The position numbers were made by a program, and so were the translations under genes. Below are positions 17,538-27,292 of a DNA stretch of 64,000 nt, piece after piece (position 1 is the stretch's first letter; each line of letters starts with the position of its first letter). The stretch spans positions 2,356,001 to 2,420,000 of the forward strand of contig NC_018721.1 in assembly GCF_000153485.2 (NCBI RefSeq), in the 5' to 3' direction. This DNA is from Psychroflexus torquis ATCC 700755. GTDB taxonomy: Bacteria > Bacteroidota > Bacteroidia > Flavobacteriales > Flavobacteriaceae. The notes under the pieces are model-generated. The model saw only the letters and a list, made by a program, of their open reading frames with translations, was not told the origin of the DNA and did not search any database.

Positions 17538-18587
17538 ATGAGAACTAAGTCAAATGTCAGGGTAGGAATTAGCATAGGAGACATGAATGGCATTGGGCCA
17601 GAGATAATATTAAAATCTCTAGAAGATCCAAGAGTTTTAGAGCTTTTTACACCTATTATTTTTGCCAACTCAAAGATGATGTCCTTTTTTGGTAATCAAT
17701 TTAACATCAAGCTACAATTTAATGGTATTACCGATGCTAGTGAAGCTATTGAAGGAAAGATAAATGTAGTGAATGTTTGGAAAGAAAATGTAAAAATAAG
17801 CTTTGGAGAAGAAAATAAAATAATTGGGGGCTATGCTATTCAATCTCTAAAGGCTGCAACTCAAGCTTTGATAAAAGAGGATATTGATACGCTGGTAACG
17901 GCACCAATTCATAAAAAAAGCATTCAATCTAACGAATTTAATTTTCCAGGACATACAGATTATTTAGCTCAAGAATTGAAAGGCGACAGCTTAATGTTTA
18001 TGGTGTCAGATACTATTAAGGTAGGACTGCTTACCGATCATGTTCCTGTTAAAGACGTCTCTAGTAAAATAACTGAAGAACTTATTAAAAAAAAGGTGAA
18101 TGCTATTCACGATTCTTTGAAAAAAGATTTCAATATTCGGGAGCCTAAAATTGCTGTGCTTGGTATCAATCCCCATTCTGGTGACGGAGGAGTGATTGGC
18201 GAAGAGGATGATGAGGTCTTAAAACCAGCCATCAAAAAATTTATAGAAGAGGGTAAGTTTGTGTTTGGCCCATATTCGGCTGATAGCTTTTTTGGAAGTA
18301 AAAATAATGCTAATTTTGATGCCGTTATTGCAGCCTACCATGACCAAGGTTTAATTCCTTTTAAAACTCTGTCTTTTGGCAATGGTGTTAACTTTACTGC
18401 AGGGCTTAACAGAATAAGAACATCTCCAGATCACGGGACAGCTTTCGATATTGCAGGGAAAGGTATAGCCGAGGGGAGTTCTTTTACACAAGCTATTTTT
18501 ATGTCTATTTCTATCTTTAAAAACAGATTAGAATATTTAAAACTAAACAAAAATCCTTTACAAAAACAAACTCAGAAATCATTTTAG
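17538..18587 (+). CDS. pdxA: 4-hydroxythreonine-4-phosphate dehydrogenase
   Basis: 349 residues when begun at the ATG at 17538 (MRTKSNVRVGISIGDMNGIG). Family signatures include GDMNGIGPEIILK, PIHKKS, FPGHTDYLA (metal-site histidine) and YHDQGLIPFKT, and the late histidine in RTSPDHGTAFDIAGKG. The enzyme oxidises 4-phosphohydroxy-threonine in the vitamin B6 pathway, using NAD and a divalent metal. It is followed by the DUF177-rpmF pair, which has its own promoter box. Confidence 0.96.
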   Translation: MRTKSNVRVGISIGDMNGIGPEIILKSLEDPRVLELFTPIIFANSKMMSFFGNQFNIKLQFNGITDASEAIEGKINVVNVWKENVKISFGEENKIIGGYAIQSLKAATQALIKEDIDTLVTAPIHKKSIQSNEFNFPGHTDYLAQELKGDSLMFMVSDTIKVGLLTDHVPVKDVSSKITEELIKKKVNAIHDSLKKDFNIREPKIAVLGINPHSGDGGVIGEEDDEVLKPAIKKFIEEGKFVFGPYSADSFFGSKNNANFDAVIAAYHDQGLIPFKTLSFGNGVNFTAGLNRIRTSPDHGTAFDIAGKGIAEGSSFTQAIFMSISIFKNRLEYLKLNKNPLQKQTQKSF

Positions 18588-18616
18588 TTATTTCTAGAGA
18601 GTATTATTAATTTTAA

Positions 18617-18624
18617 TATATTTG
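18617..18624 (+). promoter_or_regulatory. -7 promoter box for DUF177-rpmF
   Basis: TATATTTG followed by C matches TAnnTTTG(Y) exactly, 22 bp before the DUF177 start codon. Confidence 0.55.
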
Positions 18625-18645
18625 CAAACTGAAAACTGATGTTGT

Positions 18646-19173
18646 ATGAGAAAGTTTAAGGCTTACGCCATACCTTTTGTAGGATTGAAAGTTGAACAGC
18701 ATAGATTTGATTATAAAATTGATAATTCGTTCTTTGAGCTTTTTGATTTTAATGAATTTAATAATGCAGACGTTAGTGTTGATTTAGAACTCACCAAAAA
18801 AGCAAACATGCTTGAACTTGAGTTCGAATTTACAGGACACGTTAACGTAAATTGCGATCTTACTTTAGAGCCTTACAATCAACAGATAAGTAATCACTTA
18901 TCACTAGTTGTGAAGTTTGGAGACGATTACAATAATGATAATGAAGAGTTGTTAATCTTACCTCATAGCGATTACGAAGTAGAAATCCAACAGTATATTT
19001 ATGAAGGAATTATACTTGGTCTTCCTGCGAAAAGAGTGCATCCTGGGGTAGAAGACGGTAGTATTAAGTCGGAAATCCTTGAAAAGTTAAATGAATTACA
19101 GCCAGAACAGAATACTAAGGAAGAGGATACAGATCCTCGATGGGATAAATTAAAAGAATTACTAAACGAATAA
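18646..19173 (+). CDS. DUF177 (YceD-like) protein
   Basis: 175 residues of the DUF177 family, the near-universal partner encoded directly upstream of rpmF. The central VNVNCDLTLEPYNQQI segment matches the conserved core, and the acidic C-terminus ends DPRWDKLKELLNE, a typical DUF177 tail. Plant and bacterial relatives are implicated in 23S rRNA or large-subunit maturation. It lies 12 bp before rpmF, so the two are co-transcribed. Confidence 0.92.
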   Translation: MRKFKAYAIPFVGLKVEQHRFDYKIDNSFFELFDFNEFNNADVSVDLELTKKANMLELEFEFTGHVNVNCDLTLEPYNQQISNHLSLVVKFGDDYNNDNEELLILPHSDYEVEIQQYIYEGIILGLPAKRVHPGVEDGSIKSEILEKLNELQPEQNTKEEDTDPRWDKLKELLNE

Positions 19174-19185
19174 TACATTTGAGCA

Positions 19186-19389
19186 ATGGCACATCCAAAG
19201 AGAAAAATCTCGAAAACAAGAAGAGATAAGAGAAGAACACATATCAAGGCTAAGATGCCACAAATCGCTACAGACACCACCACTGGTGAGGCGCATTTGT
19301 TTCATAGAGCACATTGGCATGAAGGTAAAATGTACTACAGAGGTCAAGTTTTGATCGACAATACTGAAGATGCAGAAGTTGTAGAGTAG
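19186..19389 (+). CDS. rpmF: 50S ribosomal protein L32
   Basis: 67 residues. The basic start [19 protein letters not shown] is diagnostic of L32. The cysteine pairs seen in some L32 proteins are absent, so this is the zinc-independent form. It sits with DUF177 as in most bacteria and is followed by a strong terminator. Confidence 0.97.
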   Translation: MAHPKRKISKTRRDKRRTHIKAKMPQIATDTTTGEAHLFHRAHWHEGKMYYRGQVLIDNTEDAEVVE

Positions 19390-19416
19390 CATATCTTATT
19401 TTACATTTTAAAATTT

Positions 19417-19446
19417 ACTCCTTTATTAATCTAAAGGAGTTTTTTG
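19417..19446 (+). terminator. Terminator after rpmF
   Basis: A perfect 9-bp stem, ACTCCTTTA with TAAAGGAGT, closes a 6-nt loop and is followed by six T. It lies 28 bp after the rpmF stop. Confidence 0.9.
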
Positions 19447-19491
19447 GTTTGTATAGTAAATTTAACTAACTTTAAATCAAACCTTTATATT

Positions 19492-20430
19492 ATGAAACAA
19501 CTCTCCACTCTTATTATTTTATTTTTTCTAAGTACCCATCTCTCACTTGCTCAGGTTACCTCCGTACCTGATGAAAATTTTGAACAAGCCTTGATCGATC
19601 TAGGTATCGATACTGATGGAGTTATCAATGGGCAGGTTTTGACTGCTGATATTGAGAATATTATTGAACTTGACATTAGTTTTAGAGAAATTGATGATAT
19701 TTCAGGTATAGAAGATTTTACAGCTCTTGAAATTTTAGATGCTTCAGATAATCAACTTGTTCCAACCTATGACAATCCGAATGCTTTCAATGATATTTTT
19801 GTTAATAACACTAATTTGAAAGAAATTTACATTAATAATGTTTCTGGTGTTGATGTTGTATTTATTTATTTTGTCAACATTGATTTGACTTTATTCCCTA
19901 ATTTAGAAATCGCAGAATTTAGAACTGTTGATGCTCTAGAAATAATCAAATTAGATAGTGATCAAACTGATTACGCAAACTTAATCCTAGACATTAGACA
20001 TGAAGGTTACCCAAGGCCAGGAGCAGATAAGTCAGCAAGTAATATAGTTGTACCAACTGATGTTTGCGTCAAAGTTTTAAATGTAGATGATGCCATTAAT
20101 AATAATCCACCTTACGACACTTGGAACATTATAACGGACAATAGATCTTACAACTTCTCATCAACGTGTAACTTAAATATAGATGATTTTGAAAGTTTAA
20201 ATTCAATTTCTGTTTATCCTAATCCAGTAAGTAACACTCTCAATTTTAATAATCCCAATCAAATTGAACTTGATCAAGCCCTAGTGTATACTATGGAAGG
20301 CAGGTTGGTTAAGTCTTTTAATGATGTAAAAGAAAACATCGATCTAGAGGATCTAGTTTCGGGTGTATATTTTGTAACTATAAAAAACAAACAACAAGAG
20401 GCTTTGACTTTTAAAGTTATAAAGCAGTAA
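19492..20430 (+). CDS. Secreted LRR-like protein with T9SS sorting tail
   Basis: 312 residues from the ATG that begins a good signal peptide (MKQLSTLIILFFLSTHLSLAQ). After it comes PDENFEQALIDLGIDTDG, a segment common at the N-terminus of Bacteroidota LRR-like surface proteins, and LEILDASDNQL resembles one leucine-rich repeat. The last 70 or so residues (ISVYPNPVSNTLNF ... SGVYFVTIKNK) are a type A T9SS C-terminal sorting domain, so the protein is exported through the type IX system. The function of the middle part is unknown. Confidence 0.85.
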   Translation: MKQLSTLIILFFLSTHLSLAQVTSVPDENFEQALIDLGIDTDGVINGQVLTADIENIIELDISFREIDDISGIEDFTALEILDASDNQLVPTYDNPNAFNDIFVNNTNLKEIYINNVSGVDVVFIYFVNIDLTLFPNLEIAEFRTVDALEIIKLDSDQTDYANLILDIRHEGYPRPGADKSASNIVVPTDVCVKVLNVDDAINNNPPYDTWNIITDNRSYNFSSTCNLNIDDFESLNSISVYPNPVSNTLNFNNPNQIELDQALVYTMEGRLVKSFNDVKENIDLEDLVSGVYFVTIKNKQQEALTFKVIKQ

Positions 20431-20492
20431 AAGTTGCTTGGCAACAAATTAAATTTATTACGAAACATTAAATTCGGTATAAATATCTTCAC

Positions 20493-20524
20493 AAAAAAAA
20501 CGCCACTCGAAAGAGTGGCGTTTT
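20493..20524. terminator. Bidirectional terminator between T9SS protein and csp
   Basis: An 8-bp GC-rich stem (CGCCACTC with GAGTGGCG) and GAAA loop, flanked by A on one side and T on the other, so it can act in both directions between the converging genes. Confidence 0.9.
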
Positions 20525-20552
20525 AAGATTTTGAAAAAAAAATGTTATATGA

Positions 20553-20744
20553 TTAGATCAAACGTACATCTGAAGCGTTCATCCCTTTTCTTCCTTCTTC
20601 TTCATTGTACTCAACTTCGTCTCCTTCGTTAAGAGATTCACCATTAAGTCCTGTGACGTGTACAAAAATATCTTCTCCTGTTTCGTCGTTTGTAATGAAT
20701 CCATAACCTTTAGATTCATTGAAAAATTTCACTTTACCTTGCAT
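20553..20744 (-). CDS. Cold-shock domain protein
   Basis: 63 residues forming one cold-shock domain. The RNP1 motif KGYGFITND and RNP2-like IFVHVTGL are present, and the protein starts MQGKVKFFNESKG. It binds single-stranded RNA or DNA as a chaperone in the cytoplasm. The 5' leader before a TAnnTTTG box is only about 20 nt, so the long regulatory leader known from E. coli cspA is absent. Confidence 0.95.
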   Translation of the reverse strand: MQGKVKFFNESKGYGFITNDETGEDIFVHVTGLNGESLNEGDEVEYNEEEGRKGMNASDVRLI

Positions 20745-20771
20745 AATAATAAATAATAATTAATAATGATA

Positions 20772-20779
20772 CAAAAGTA
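20772..20779 (-). promoter_or_regulatory. -7 promoter box for the cold-shock gene
   Basis: TACTTTTG on the minus strand matches TAnnTTTG, 28 bp before the start codon. Confidence 0.5.
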
Positions 20780-20860
20780 AATAAAATTTATCTTTCATGT
20801 GTTTTAAATTGAATTATATTTTGCTTTAATTAAGTCATTTTCAACAAATTAAAGGTCTAT

Positions 20861-21136
20861 TTACTCACTGGATTTATCCTTCCTATTATCTTCCTTAGAT
20901 TTATCTGAAAGTTTATTTATTCTATCTATGTTTTCCTTAGTTAATGTGTAATCTTGTAGGCGTTTCCCCTTCCACCTGTGGGCTAGGAAGAGGGGCATCA
21001 ATATAAAAGCGCTAGCTAGTACACTTATTCCTATAATTCGTTCACCTATAATATCACTTTCATAAAGTTTGAAGTAGGACCCAAGTAAGAATCCAGCTAG
21101 GATTAAAAGAAAAACCAATTTGATAAGTGCTCTCAT
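20861..21136 (-). CDS. Small two-helix membrane protein
   Basis: 91 residues with two hydrophobic segments (about 4-22 and 33-53) and a charged, Lys/Asp-rich tail. No family was recognised. It begins 9 bp after the ClC channel gene on the same strand, so the two are probably co-transcribed, but no functional link can be shown. Confidence 0.7.
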   Translation of the reverse strand: MRALIKLVFLLILAGFLLGSYFKLYESDIIGERIIGISVLASAFILMPLFLAHRWKGKRLQDYTLTKENIDRINKLSDKSKEDNRKDKSSE

Positions 21137-21145
21137 AGTGATGTT

Positions 21146-22939
21146 TTAAACAGTAACTTCTATTAATTTTTGACGGTAGGCCGTTAGCAATTTAGATTTT
21201 GAGATAAATCCAACATATTTCTTATCCCTCACCACAGGGAGATTCCATGCTCCTGTATCTTGAAATTTCTGCATGATATCTTTCATTTTGCATTCATTTA
21301 AATCTATGATATCTGGAGCGTTTTGCATAAGGTCACTTACTCTCATTTCTTCGTAAAGGGTTTTATCAAACATGATTGTTCGTATATCATCCAAAAGGAT
21401 GATCCCTTGAAATAAGTAATCCTTATCCACCACAGGAAAGATATTTCGCTTGGACTTTACGACACCTTCACTTACTATTTGCCCAAGATTCATCTCATTG
21501 CCTAAGACTTCAAAATTATCCTCTACAACGTGTTGAATATCCATTAAAGTTAGCACATTTTTATCCTTATCATGTGTTAGAAGTTCGCCGCGTTTAGCCA
21601 ATTCCATTGTATAAACAGAGTGGGGTTGAAATGATTGTGTGATTAAATATGAAATCAAAGCAGTGATCATTAAAGGCACAAAAAGTTGATATCCACCGGT
21701 GAGTTCGGCAATAAGAAAGATGGCTGTTAAAGGCGCGTGCAGTACACCCGCCATCATACCTGCCATGCCAACCATTGTAAAACTACCCGTTGAAATGGGT
21801 TTGTTTAAAAAGTCTAAGTGATTGACTATTAAAGCGAAACAATGCCCTAAAGCGCTTCCCATAAAAAGAACAGGAGCAAAGATACCACCTACCCCACCAG
21901 CAACAAATGTTAATGATGTAGCTACTATTTTGAAGATAACTAAGCCTGCTAAAAGTAAGATCACAACCCAAATATTATCAAGAAACTCATTGAAAAAGTT
22001 CGTTTGTAAGGCTTCTTGATAGTTTTCTGAAAGCAAATGATTGATGACACCATAACCTTCACCATAGAGTGGAGGTATAAAATAAAGCAGTACTCCTAGG
22101 CTAGTTCCCGCTAGAAGAATCCGTAGAAAAGTGTTTTTAATCGAAGAAAAAATCTTGTGTATCCTAAAATAAATATTTGTAAAATATATAGATCCAAAAG
22201 CACATATACAACCTAATACTATGTAAAAAGGAACCTCAGAAATTGTAAAATTATTTTGAAGTACAAAAGGAATAATTGTGCTGGATCCAAAGAAAAAATA
22301 GGAGGTTAAAATGGCAGAAATAGAAGCCATCAAAAGAGGTAACATACTTACCAAAGTTAAATCTAGGCTAAAAACTTCAATAGCAAATATAATCGCCGCG
22401 ATTGGTGCTTTAAAAATGGAGGACATAGCACCAGCGGCAGCACAACCGATAAGGAGGGTTCGCATATTTTGATTCATGCGAAATAGCCTTGAAATATTAG
22501 AGCCTAAAGAAGCTCCTGTTGCAATTGTAGGACCTTCTAATCCTACAGAACCTCCAAAACCAACAGTAATAGGGGCTGTGATTAATGAAGCGTACATCTG
22601 AAAACGCTTCATAATCCCTTTTTTCTTAGAAATAGCATACAAGGTAGAGGGTATGCCGTGCCCAATTGGCCTACGTATAATTTTTTTAATGATAAAATAG
22701 ACCAAAGCAAACCCTATAACTGGAAAGACGAAATAAAAGGCATGATGATAATTTACGATGAACTCTTTTTCTAGTAAACTCTGAATAAAATGCGTGAGAT
22801 TTTTAATAACAACAGCCCCAAGACCCGCAGTAAAACCTATCAAAGCACTCAAAATAAGTGTAAATTGATGATCTGTCAAATGCTTGGTTTTCCAAACCAA
22901 AAAACGTTGTAAAGAAGGGAGTTGTTTAAAAGGCCTCAT
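21146..22939 (-). CDS. ClC-type chloride channel/transporter with CBS pair
   Basis: 597 residues. The membrane part (about 1-440) carries the ClC anion-pathway motifs GHGIP, GSVGLEGP (with the gating glutamate) and GGIFAPVLFMG. The C-terminal 140 residues hold two CBS repeats, ending with YVGFISKSKLLTAYR. The gating glutamate suggests possible proton-coupled exchange, but the distal proton-glutamate was not located with certainty. It is followed by a small membrane protein gene 9 bp away. Confidence 0.93.
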   Translation of the reverse strand: MRPFKQLPSLQRFLVWKTKHLTDHQFTLILSALIGFTAGLGAVVIKNLTHFIQSLLEKEFIVNYHHAFYFVFPVIGFALVYFIIKKIIRRPIGHGIPSTLYAISKKKGIMKRFQMYASLITAPITVGFGGSVGLEGPTIATGASLGSNISRLFRMNQNMRTLLIGCAAAGAMSSIFKAPIAAIIFAIEVFSLDLTLVSMLPLLMASISAILTSYFFFGSSTIIPFVLQNNFTISEVPFYIVLGCICAFGSIYFTNIYFRIHKIFSSIKNTFLRILLAGTSLGVLLYFIPPLYGEGYGVINHLLSENYQEALQTNFFNEFLDNIWVVILLLAGLVIFKIVATSLTFVAGGVGGIFAPVLFMGSALGHCFALIVNHLDFLNKPISTGSFTMVGMAGMMAGVLHAPLTAIFLIAELTGGYQLFVPLMITALISYLITQSFQPHSVYTMELAKRGELLTHDKDKNVLTLMDIQHVVEDNFEVLGNEMNLGQIVSEGVVKSKRNIFPVVDKDYLFQGIILLDDIRTIMFDKTLYEEMRVSDLMQNAPDIIDLNECKMKDIMQKFQDTGAWNLPVVRDKKYVGFISKSKLLTAYRQKLIEVTV

Positions 22940-22999
22940 TTTAAAAGCACTGTTTTAAATTAGTGTTATATTATTTAATCACCTATAAAGACATCAGCG

Positions 23000-24748
23000 T
23001 CAGGAGAGCTTTTTAATGTGAAGCTCTTTCAATTGATCAGCACTTAGCTCTGCTGGTGCATCAATCATAATATCCCTTCCAGAATTATTTTTCGGAAAAG
23101 CGATATAGTCTCTAATGCTTTCCTGTCCACCGAGAATCGCTACAAGTCGATCCAAGCCAAAGGCAATACCACCGTGAGGGGGTGCGCCGTAAGTAAAGGC
23201 TTTCATCAAAAACCCAAATTGAGCTTCTGCTTCTTCTTTAGTAAACCCAAGATAATCAAACATCATGGATTGTGTTTTTTGATCGTGAATTCTTATGGAC
23301 CCTCCGCCAATCTCATTTCCATTTAAAACCAGATCATAAGCATTAGCCTTTACTGCTCCAGGATCTGTGGCTAGCAATTCAAGTTGTCCTTCTTTTGGTG
23401 AAGTAAATGGGTGGTGCATAGCATGGAAGCGCTGTGTAGCTTCGTCCCATTCTAATAAAGGAAAATCGACAACCCATAGTGGCGCAAATTCTTTAGGTTT
23501 TCTCAAGCCCAATCTATTACCCATTTCCATTCGTAAAGCGCTTAGTTGTCCACGGGTAGCGTTAGCTTTACCAGAAAGAATACAAATAAGGTCGCCAGGT
23601 TGAGCTCCAGTTTTTTCTACCCACGCTTTTAAATCAGATTCATCATAAAATTTATCGACAGATGATTTTAAACTTCCATCCTCATTGCATTTTACGTAAA
23701 CCATTCCTTTTGCACCAACTTGTGGGCGCTTCATCCACTCGATGAGCTTGTCGATGTCTTTTCTAGAATAGCTTGCAGCTCCTGGAATAGCAATACCCAC
23801 GACGAGTTCAGCTTCATTAAAAACCTTGAAGTCTTTATGCTGAGCAATAGCGTTAAGCTCGCCAAACTTCATCCCAAACCTAATGTCTGGCTTATCGTTC
23901 CCGTAAGTTTGCATAGCTTCATCATAAGTTATACGAGGAAAATCCTTGACCTCTACACCGTTTATTTCCTTAAGTAAATACTTAGTTAGGCCTTCAAAGG
24001 TATTGAGAATATCTTCCTGCTCAACAAAAGTCATTTCGCAGTCGATTTGTGTGAATTCCGGTTGTCGGTCTGCGCGTAAATCCTCATCTCTAAAACACTT
24101 AACAATTTGAAAATACTTATCTAATCCTCCAACCATAAGGAGTTGTTTAAACGTTTGTGGAGATTGTGGTAAGGCATAAAATTGACCAGCATTCATACGG
24201 CTAGGGACCACAAAATCTCTAGCGCCTTCGGGGGTCGATTTGATGAGGTATGGAGTTTCAACTTCTATAAACTCTTTTTGTGTCAAGTAATTTCTAACAG
24301 CCATGGAGACTTTACTTCTGAAGATAAGCTTATTCTTAACAGGGTTTCTTCGGATATCTAGATACCGATATCTCATCCTTAAATCCTCTCCACCATCAGT
24401 TTCATCCTCAATTGTAAAGGGAGGGGTTTCAGAAATATTGAGAATGGTAAGTTTTTCGACCAACACTTCAATATCTCCAGTAGTGATGGATTTATTTTTA
24501 GATATTCTTTCTATAACCGTTCCTTCTGCCTGTATAACGAACTCGCGGCCTAAACTTTTAGCTTTTTCCATGATATCCTTAGGCGTACGATCAGAATCAA
24601 AAACCAACTGAGTAAGGCCATATCGGTCTCGTAAATCTACCCAGATGATGAATCCTTTGTCTCTTATCTTTTGTACCCAGCCAGATAAAGTAACTTTTTT
24701 ATTTAAAGACTCTATGTTTAACTCGCTGTTATTGTGATCTCTATACAT
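23000..24748 (-). CDS. aspS: Aspartyl-tRNA synthetase
   Basis: 582 residues, the usual bacterial AspRS size. An N-terminal OB fold ([24 protein letters not shown]) precedes a class II catalytic core: motif 2 in [18 protein letters not shown] and motif 3 in [15 protein letters not shown]. The bacterial GAD insertion domain lies around residues 290-410. It charges tRNA-Asp in the cytoplasm. It is monocistronic with its own promoter-like box. Confidence 0.97.
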   Translation of the reverse strand: MYRDHNNSELNIESLNKKVTLSGWVQKIRDKGFIIWVDLRDRYGLTQLVFDSDRTPKDIMEKAKSLGREFVIQAEGTVIERISKNKSITTGDIEVLVEKLTILNISETPPFTIEDETDGGEDLRMRYRYLDIRRNPVKNKLIFRSKVSMAVRNYLTQKEFIEVETPYLIKSTPEGARDFVVPSRMNAGQFYALPQSPQTFKQLLMVGGLDKYFQIVKCFRDEDLRADRQPEFTQIDCEMTFVEQEDILNTFEGLTKYLLKEINGVEVKDFPRITYDEAMQTYGNDKPDIRFGMKFGELNAIAQHKDFKVFNEAELVVGIAIPGAASYSRKDIDKLIEWMKRPQVGAKGMVYVKCNEDGSLKSSVDKFYDESDLKAWVEKTGAQPGDLICILSGKANATRGQLSALRMEMGNRLGLRKPKEFAPLWVVDFPLLEWDEATQRFHAMHHPFTSPKEGQLELLATDPGAVKANAYDLVLNGNEIGGGSIRIHDQKTQSMMFDYLGFTKEEAEAQFGFLMKAFTYGAPPHGGIAFGLDRLVAILGGQESIRDYIAFPKNNSGRDIMIDAPAELSADQLKELHIKKLS

Positions 24749-24773
24749 GTTTTGTGGTTTATTGCAGGATTTG

Positions 24774-24781
24774 CAAAAATA
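24774..24781 (-). promoter_or_regulatory. -7 promoter box for aspS
   Basis: TATTTTTG followed by C on the minus strand fits TAnnTTTG(Y), 26 bp before the aspS start. Confidence 0.45.
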
Positions 24782-24945
24782 ACAAGTTAACGGTCTTAAT
24801 AAAGAGGATGTCGAGGAAATTTTTAGACATACTTAAACACTGTATGCTTGTTTTATTTTAAAAGTGAATCGCCCTATGCACGGGATATTTAAGAGGCTTT
24901 GTAAAACTAATGTTAACCAAATGTGTTTTAAATGTAAATTATATG

Positions 24946-24953
24946 TATATTTG
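24946..24953 (+). promoter_or_regulatory. -7 promoter box for the MORN-like gene
   Basis: TATATTTG matches TAnnTTTG, 19 bp before the ATG at 24972. Confidence 0.45.
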
Positions 24954-24971
24954 AATCTAAATAAAAGAGAT

Positions 24972-25331
24972 ATGAAAGCATTTAGCACCTTTGTAATGGT
25001 TTTTTTAATGAGTTTTACACTTTTTGCTCAAATTGATAAAGACCTAGTGAAGACAGAAAAAGTTGGAGATTTACAGAAAGTAACTATGTTCTATGAAAGT
25101 GGAGAATTGCATCAAATGGGATATATCAAAAATGATAAACTTCATGGTGAGTGGGAATCTTTTGATAGAGAAGGAAATAATCTTGCCAAAGCAAATTATA
25201 AAAACGGTAAAAAAGTTGGACAATGGATGTTTTGGAATAATGGTAAACTTTCAATCGTAGATTACGATGAAAATAAAATCGTCCAAGTGAAAACCTTCGT
25301 TGAAGAAGGAACTCAAGTGGTAAGTAACTAG
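24972..25331 (+). CDS. Secreted MORN-repeat (YwqK-like) protein
   Basis: 119 residues from the ATG that opens a signal peptide (MKAFSTFVMVFLMSFTLFAQ). The body has three MORN-type units: YESGELHQMGYIKNDKLHGE, FDREGNNLAKANYKNGKKVG and WNNGKLSIVDYDEN. This resembles the YwqK family, common in Flavobacteriia as small exported proteins of unknown role. The YwqK antitoxin label used in databases does not imply a toxin partner here, and none is seen. Confidence 0.82.
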   Translation: MKAFSTFVMVFLMSFTLFAQIDKDLVKTEKVGDLQKVTMFYESGELHQMGYIKNDKLHGEWESFDREGNNLAKANYKNGKKVGQWMFWNNGKLSIVDYDENKIVQVKTFVEEGTQVVSN

Positions 25332-25352
25332 AAGAATTAATTTTAATTATAT

Positions 25353-25384
25353 AAAGTGTCTAATGCAAATTAGACACTTTTTTT
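25353..25384. terminator. Bidirectional terminator between MORN-like gene and tag
   Basis: A perfect 12-bp stem, AAAGTGTCTAAT with ATTAGACACTTT, closes a GCAA tetraloop and continues into T. It overlaps the 3' end of the convergent tag gene. Confidence 0.9.
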
Positions 25385-25936
25385 ATGCTTAAAACAATAG
25401 GTTAAGTGATCGTTAACCATTCCAGAAGCCTGCATAAAAGCATAAATCGTCGTAGGCCCTAAAAATTTAAATCCTCGTTTCCTTAAGTCTTCCGAGATGT
25501 TTTGACTCAATTCAGTTTGTGAAGGAACTTGGTTTAATTTTGAAAATGAATTTAATATAGGCTCTTTATTCACATACTTCCATATGTATTTAGAAAACGA
25601 GTCGTATTCGTCTTGAATCTTTATAAAGCCTTTCGCATTGGTAATACTAGCTTCAATTTTACCTCTATGTCTTATAATCTTTTCGTTGTTGAGTAATCTG
25701 GAAACGTCTTCATTGGTGTACTTAGAGATTTTTTGATAATCAAATTGATCAAAAGCCTCCCTGAACTGCTCTCTCTTCTTTAGAATAGTCAACCAATTTA
25801 AACCAGCTTGAAAGCTTTCCAATAAGAGCAACTCATATAGGTGTTGATCTTCGTAAACGGGCTCTCCCCACTCTTCATCATGATACTTTTCATAAATTTC
25901 TTGACCAATACACCACTCACACCTTACCTTTGCCAT
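25370..25936 (-). CDS. tag: DNA-3-methyladenine glycosylase I
   Basis: 188 residues from the ATG that gives MAKVRCEWCIGQEIYEKYHD, the classical Tag start. The zinc-binding Cys/His set is visible (CEWC near the start, HLTYCFKH at the end), as are the helix-hairpin-helix region and the LLLLESFQAGLNW segment. The enzyme excises 3-methyladenine from alkylated DNA. It is divergent from the thioredoxin-like gene with a 43-bp gap. Confidence 0.93.
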   Translation of the reverse strand: MAKVRCEWCIGQEIYEKYHDEEWGEPVYEDQHLYELLLLESFQAGLNWLTILKKREQFREAFDQFDYQKISKYTNEDVSRLLNNEKIIRHRGKIEASITNAKGFIKIQDEYDSFSKYIWKYVNKEPILNSFSKLNQVPSQTELSQNISEDLRKRGFKFLGPTTIYAFMQASGMVNDHLTYCFKHKKSV

Positions 25937-25979
25937 TGTAATAATTTTAATATATTTCGACTGTTTAAAAAAAACACAC

Positions 25980-26597
25980 ATGAACGAACAAACACAACTT
26001 GAAAGTATAAAAAAACACTTAGATAAAGCACTTACTTATTCAGAATATAAACAACTTGTAGGTGATTTGTTGAAAGAAGATAAATCGACAGGATTTACTC
26101 AAAATGAGTCGTATCTCAATTACTCTAAACTAGGCTTTAGCCGAATGAATCGTTGGGAAAAAACTTCAGAATTAACAGCAGAACAAATTGAAGCTATCCA
26201 AAAGGTAACTAAAAAGCAAACTTGGCTTGTCATTACAGAAGGCTGGTGCGGTGATGCCGCTCCTGTCATACCAATCATGAATAAAATAGCAGATATAAAT
26301 CCGCTCATCACCTTCAAACTGATTTTAAGAGACGAGAATGATGAACTTATGAGCCAATTTTTAACTAATGGCGGCAAGTCTATACCTAAGCTGGTTTCTT
26401 TTAATGCTGAAGAAAATGATCTTTTATTTATTTGGGGACCAAGACCAAAGGAGGCTGCCGATTTGGTTGCTAAAGAAAAAGCCGAATATGGAAAACTGAG
26501 AGATGAATTTAAAATCACTCTTCAGAAATGGTACAACCAAGATAAGGGGAAAAATATCGCAGAGGATCTTGTGAATTGCTTAAAGGCAACTGACTAA
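25980..26597 (+). CDS. Thioredoxin-family protein (single-cysteine type)
   Basis: 205 residues with a thioredoxin-like core around residues 80-160. The active-site loop reads TEGWCGDAAPVIPIMNKIA: one cysteine replaces the CxxC pair, and the cis-Pro segment GGKSIPKLVSF is kept. This family is frequent in Bacteroidota and of unknown function; the lost second cysteine argues against simple disulfide reductase activity. No signal peptide, so it is cytoplasmic. It overlaps the convergent truB gene by 4 bp. Confidence 0.82.
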   Translation: MNEQTQLESIKKHLDKALTYSEYKQLVGDLLKEDKSTGFTQNESYLNYSKLGFSRMNRWEKTSELTAEQIEAIQKVTKKQTWLVITEGWCGDAAPVIPIMNKIADINPLITFKLILRDENDELMSQFLTNGGKSIPKLVSFNAEENDLLFIWGPRPKEAADLVAKEKAEYGKLRDEFKITLQKWYNQDKGKNIAEDLVNCLKATD

Positions 26598-27292
26598 TCC
26601 TCTATAAGCTTCTCAAAATCTTCAATGCTAAGGGCTTTCTTAACATTATAATCTCCAATTTGAGTTCGACGTAATTCAGAGAGGTAAGCCCCAGAATTTA
26701 AGGCTTCACCAAAGTCATAGGCCAAACTACGAATATAAGTGCCTTTGCTACATTGGATTTTAAAGTTGAGTTTAGGGAAGTTGTTTTGGATAATATCAAA
26801 ACTGTCAATATTTACTTGACGTTTAGGAATATCAACGCTTTCTCCTTTTCTGGCATATTCATATAAACGCTTTCCCTCTTTTTTTAAGGCTGAAAAAATC
26901 GGGGGGCGTTGCATGATTTCTCCTCTAAATTGAGGCAAGGTATTTTGGATAAGCTCAGTAGTAATATGAGAGGTTTCAAAAGTCTTATCCACTTCTGTCT
27001 CCATATCGTAGGAAGGAGTCGTAGCGCCAACTGTAAATTCGCCAGTGTAAATTTTGGTTTGTCCCATCAAAGATTCGATGGTTTTTGTAGCCTTGCCCGT
27101 ACATAAAATAACTAAACCGGTTGCCAATGGATCTAAGGTCCCTGCATGTCCTACCTTGAGTTTCTTAAGGTCAAATTTTTGTTTGATAAGCCATCTCACC
27201 TTATTCACCACTTGGAAAGAGGTCCAATGCAAAGGTTTATCAAAAAGCAAAATCTGCCCTTCTTTTATTCCGTCTAAAGTTAAATTATCCAT
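26594..27292 (-). CDS. truB: tRNA pseudouridine-55 synthase
   Basis: 232 residues, the short form without a C-terminal PUA domain. The catalytic motif GHAGTLDPLATG (Asp nucleophile) is intact, and KPLHWTSFQVVNKVR and KGTYIRSLAYD are the other conserved segments. It converts U55 of tRNAs to pseudouridine. It overlaps the uppP stop by 8 bp and is the last gene of the ftsX-DUF3098-uppP-truB operon, an order conserved in Flavobacteriia. Confidence 0.96.
   Translation of the reverse strand: MDNLTLDGIKEGQILLFDKPLHWTSFQVVNKVRWLIKQKFDLKKLKVGHAGTLDPLATGLVILCTGKATKTIESLMGQTKIYTGEFTVGATTPSYDMETEVDKTFETSHITTELIQNTLPQFRGEIMQRPPIFSALKKEGKRLYEYARKGESVDIPKRQVNIDSFDIIQNNFPKLNFKIQCSKGTYIRSLAYDFGEALNSGAYLSELRRTQIGDYNVKKALSIEDFEKLIED

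Noticed and set aside
24864-24971. Longer N-terminus of the MORN-like protein
   Set aside because: It would bury the signal peptide and cover the promoter box; the ATG at 24972 is better.
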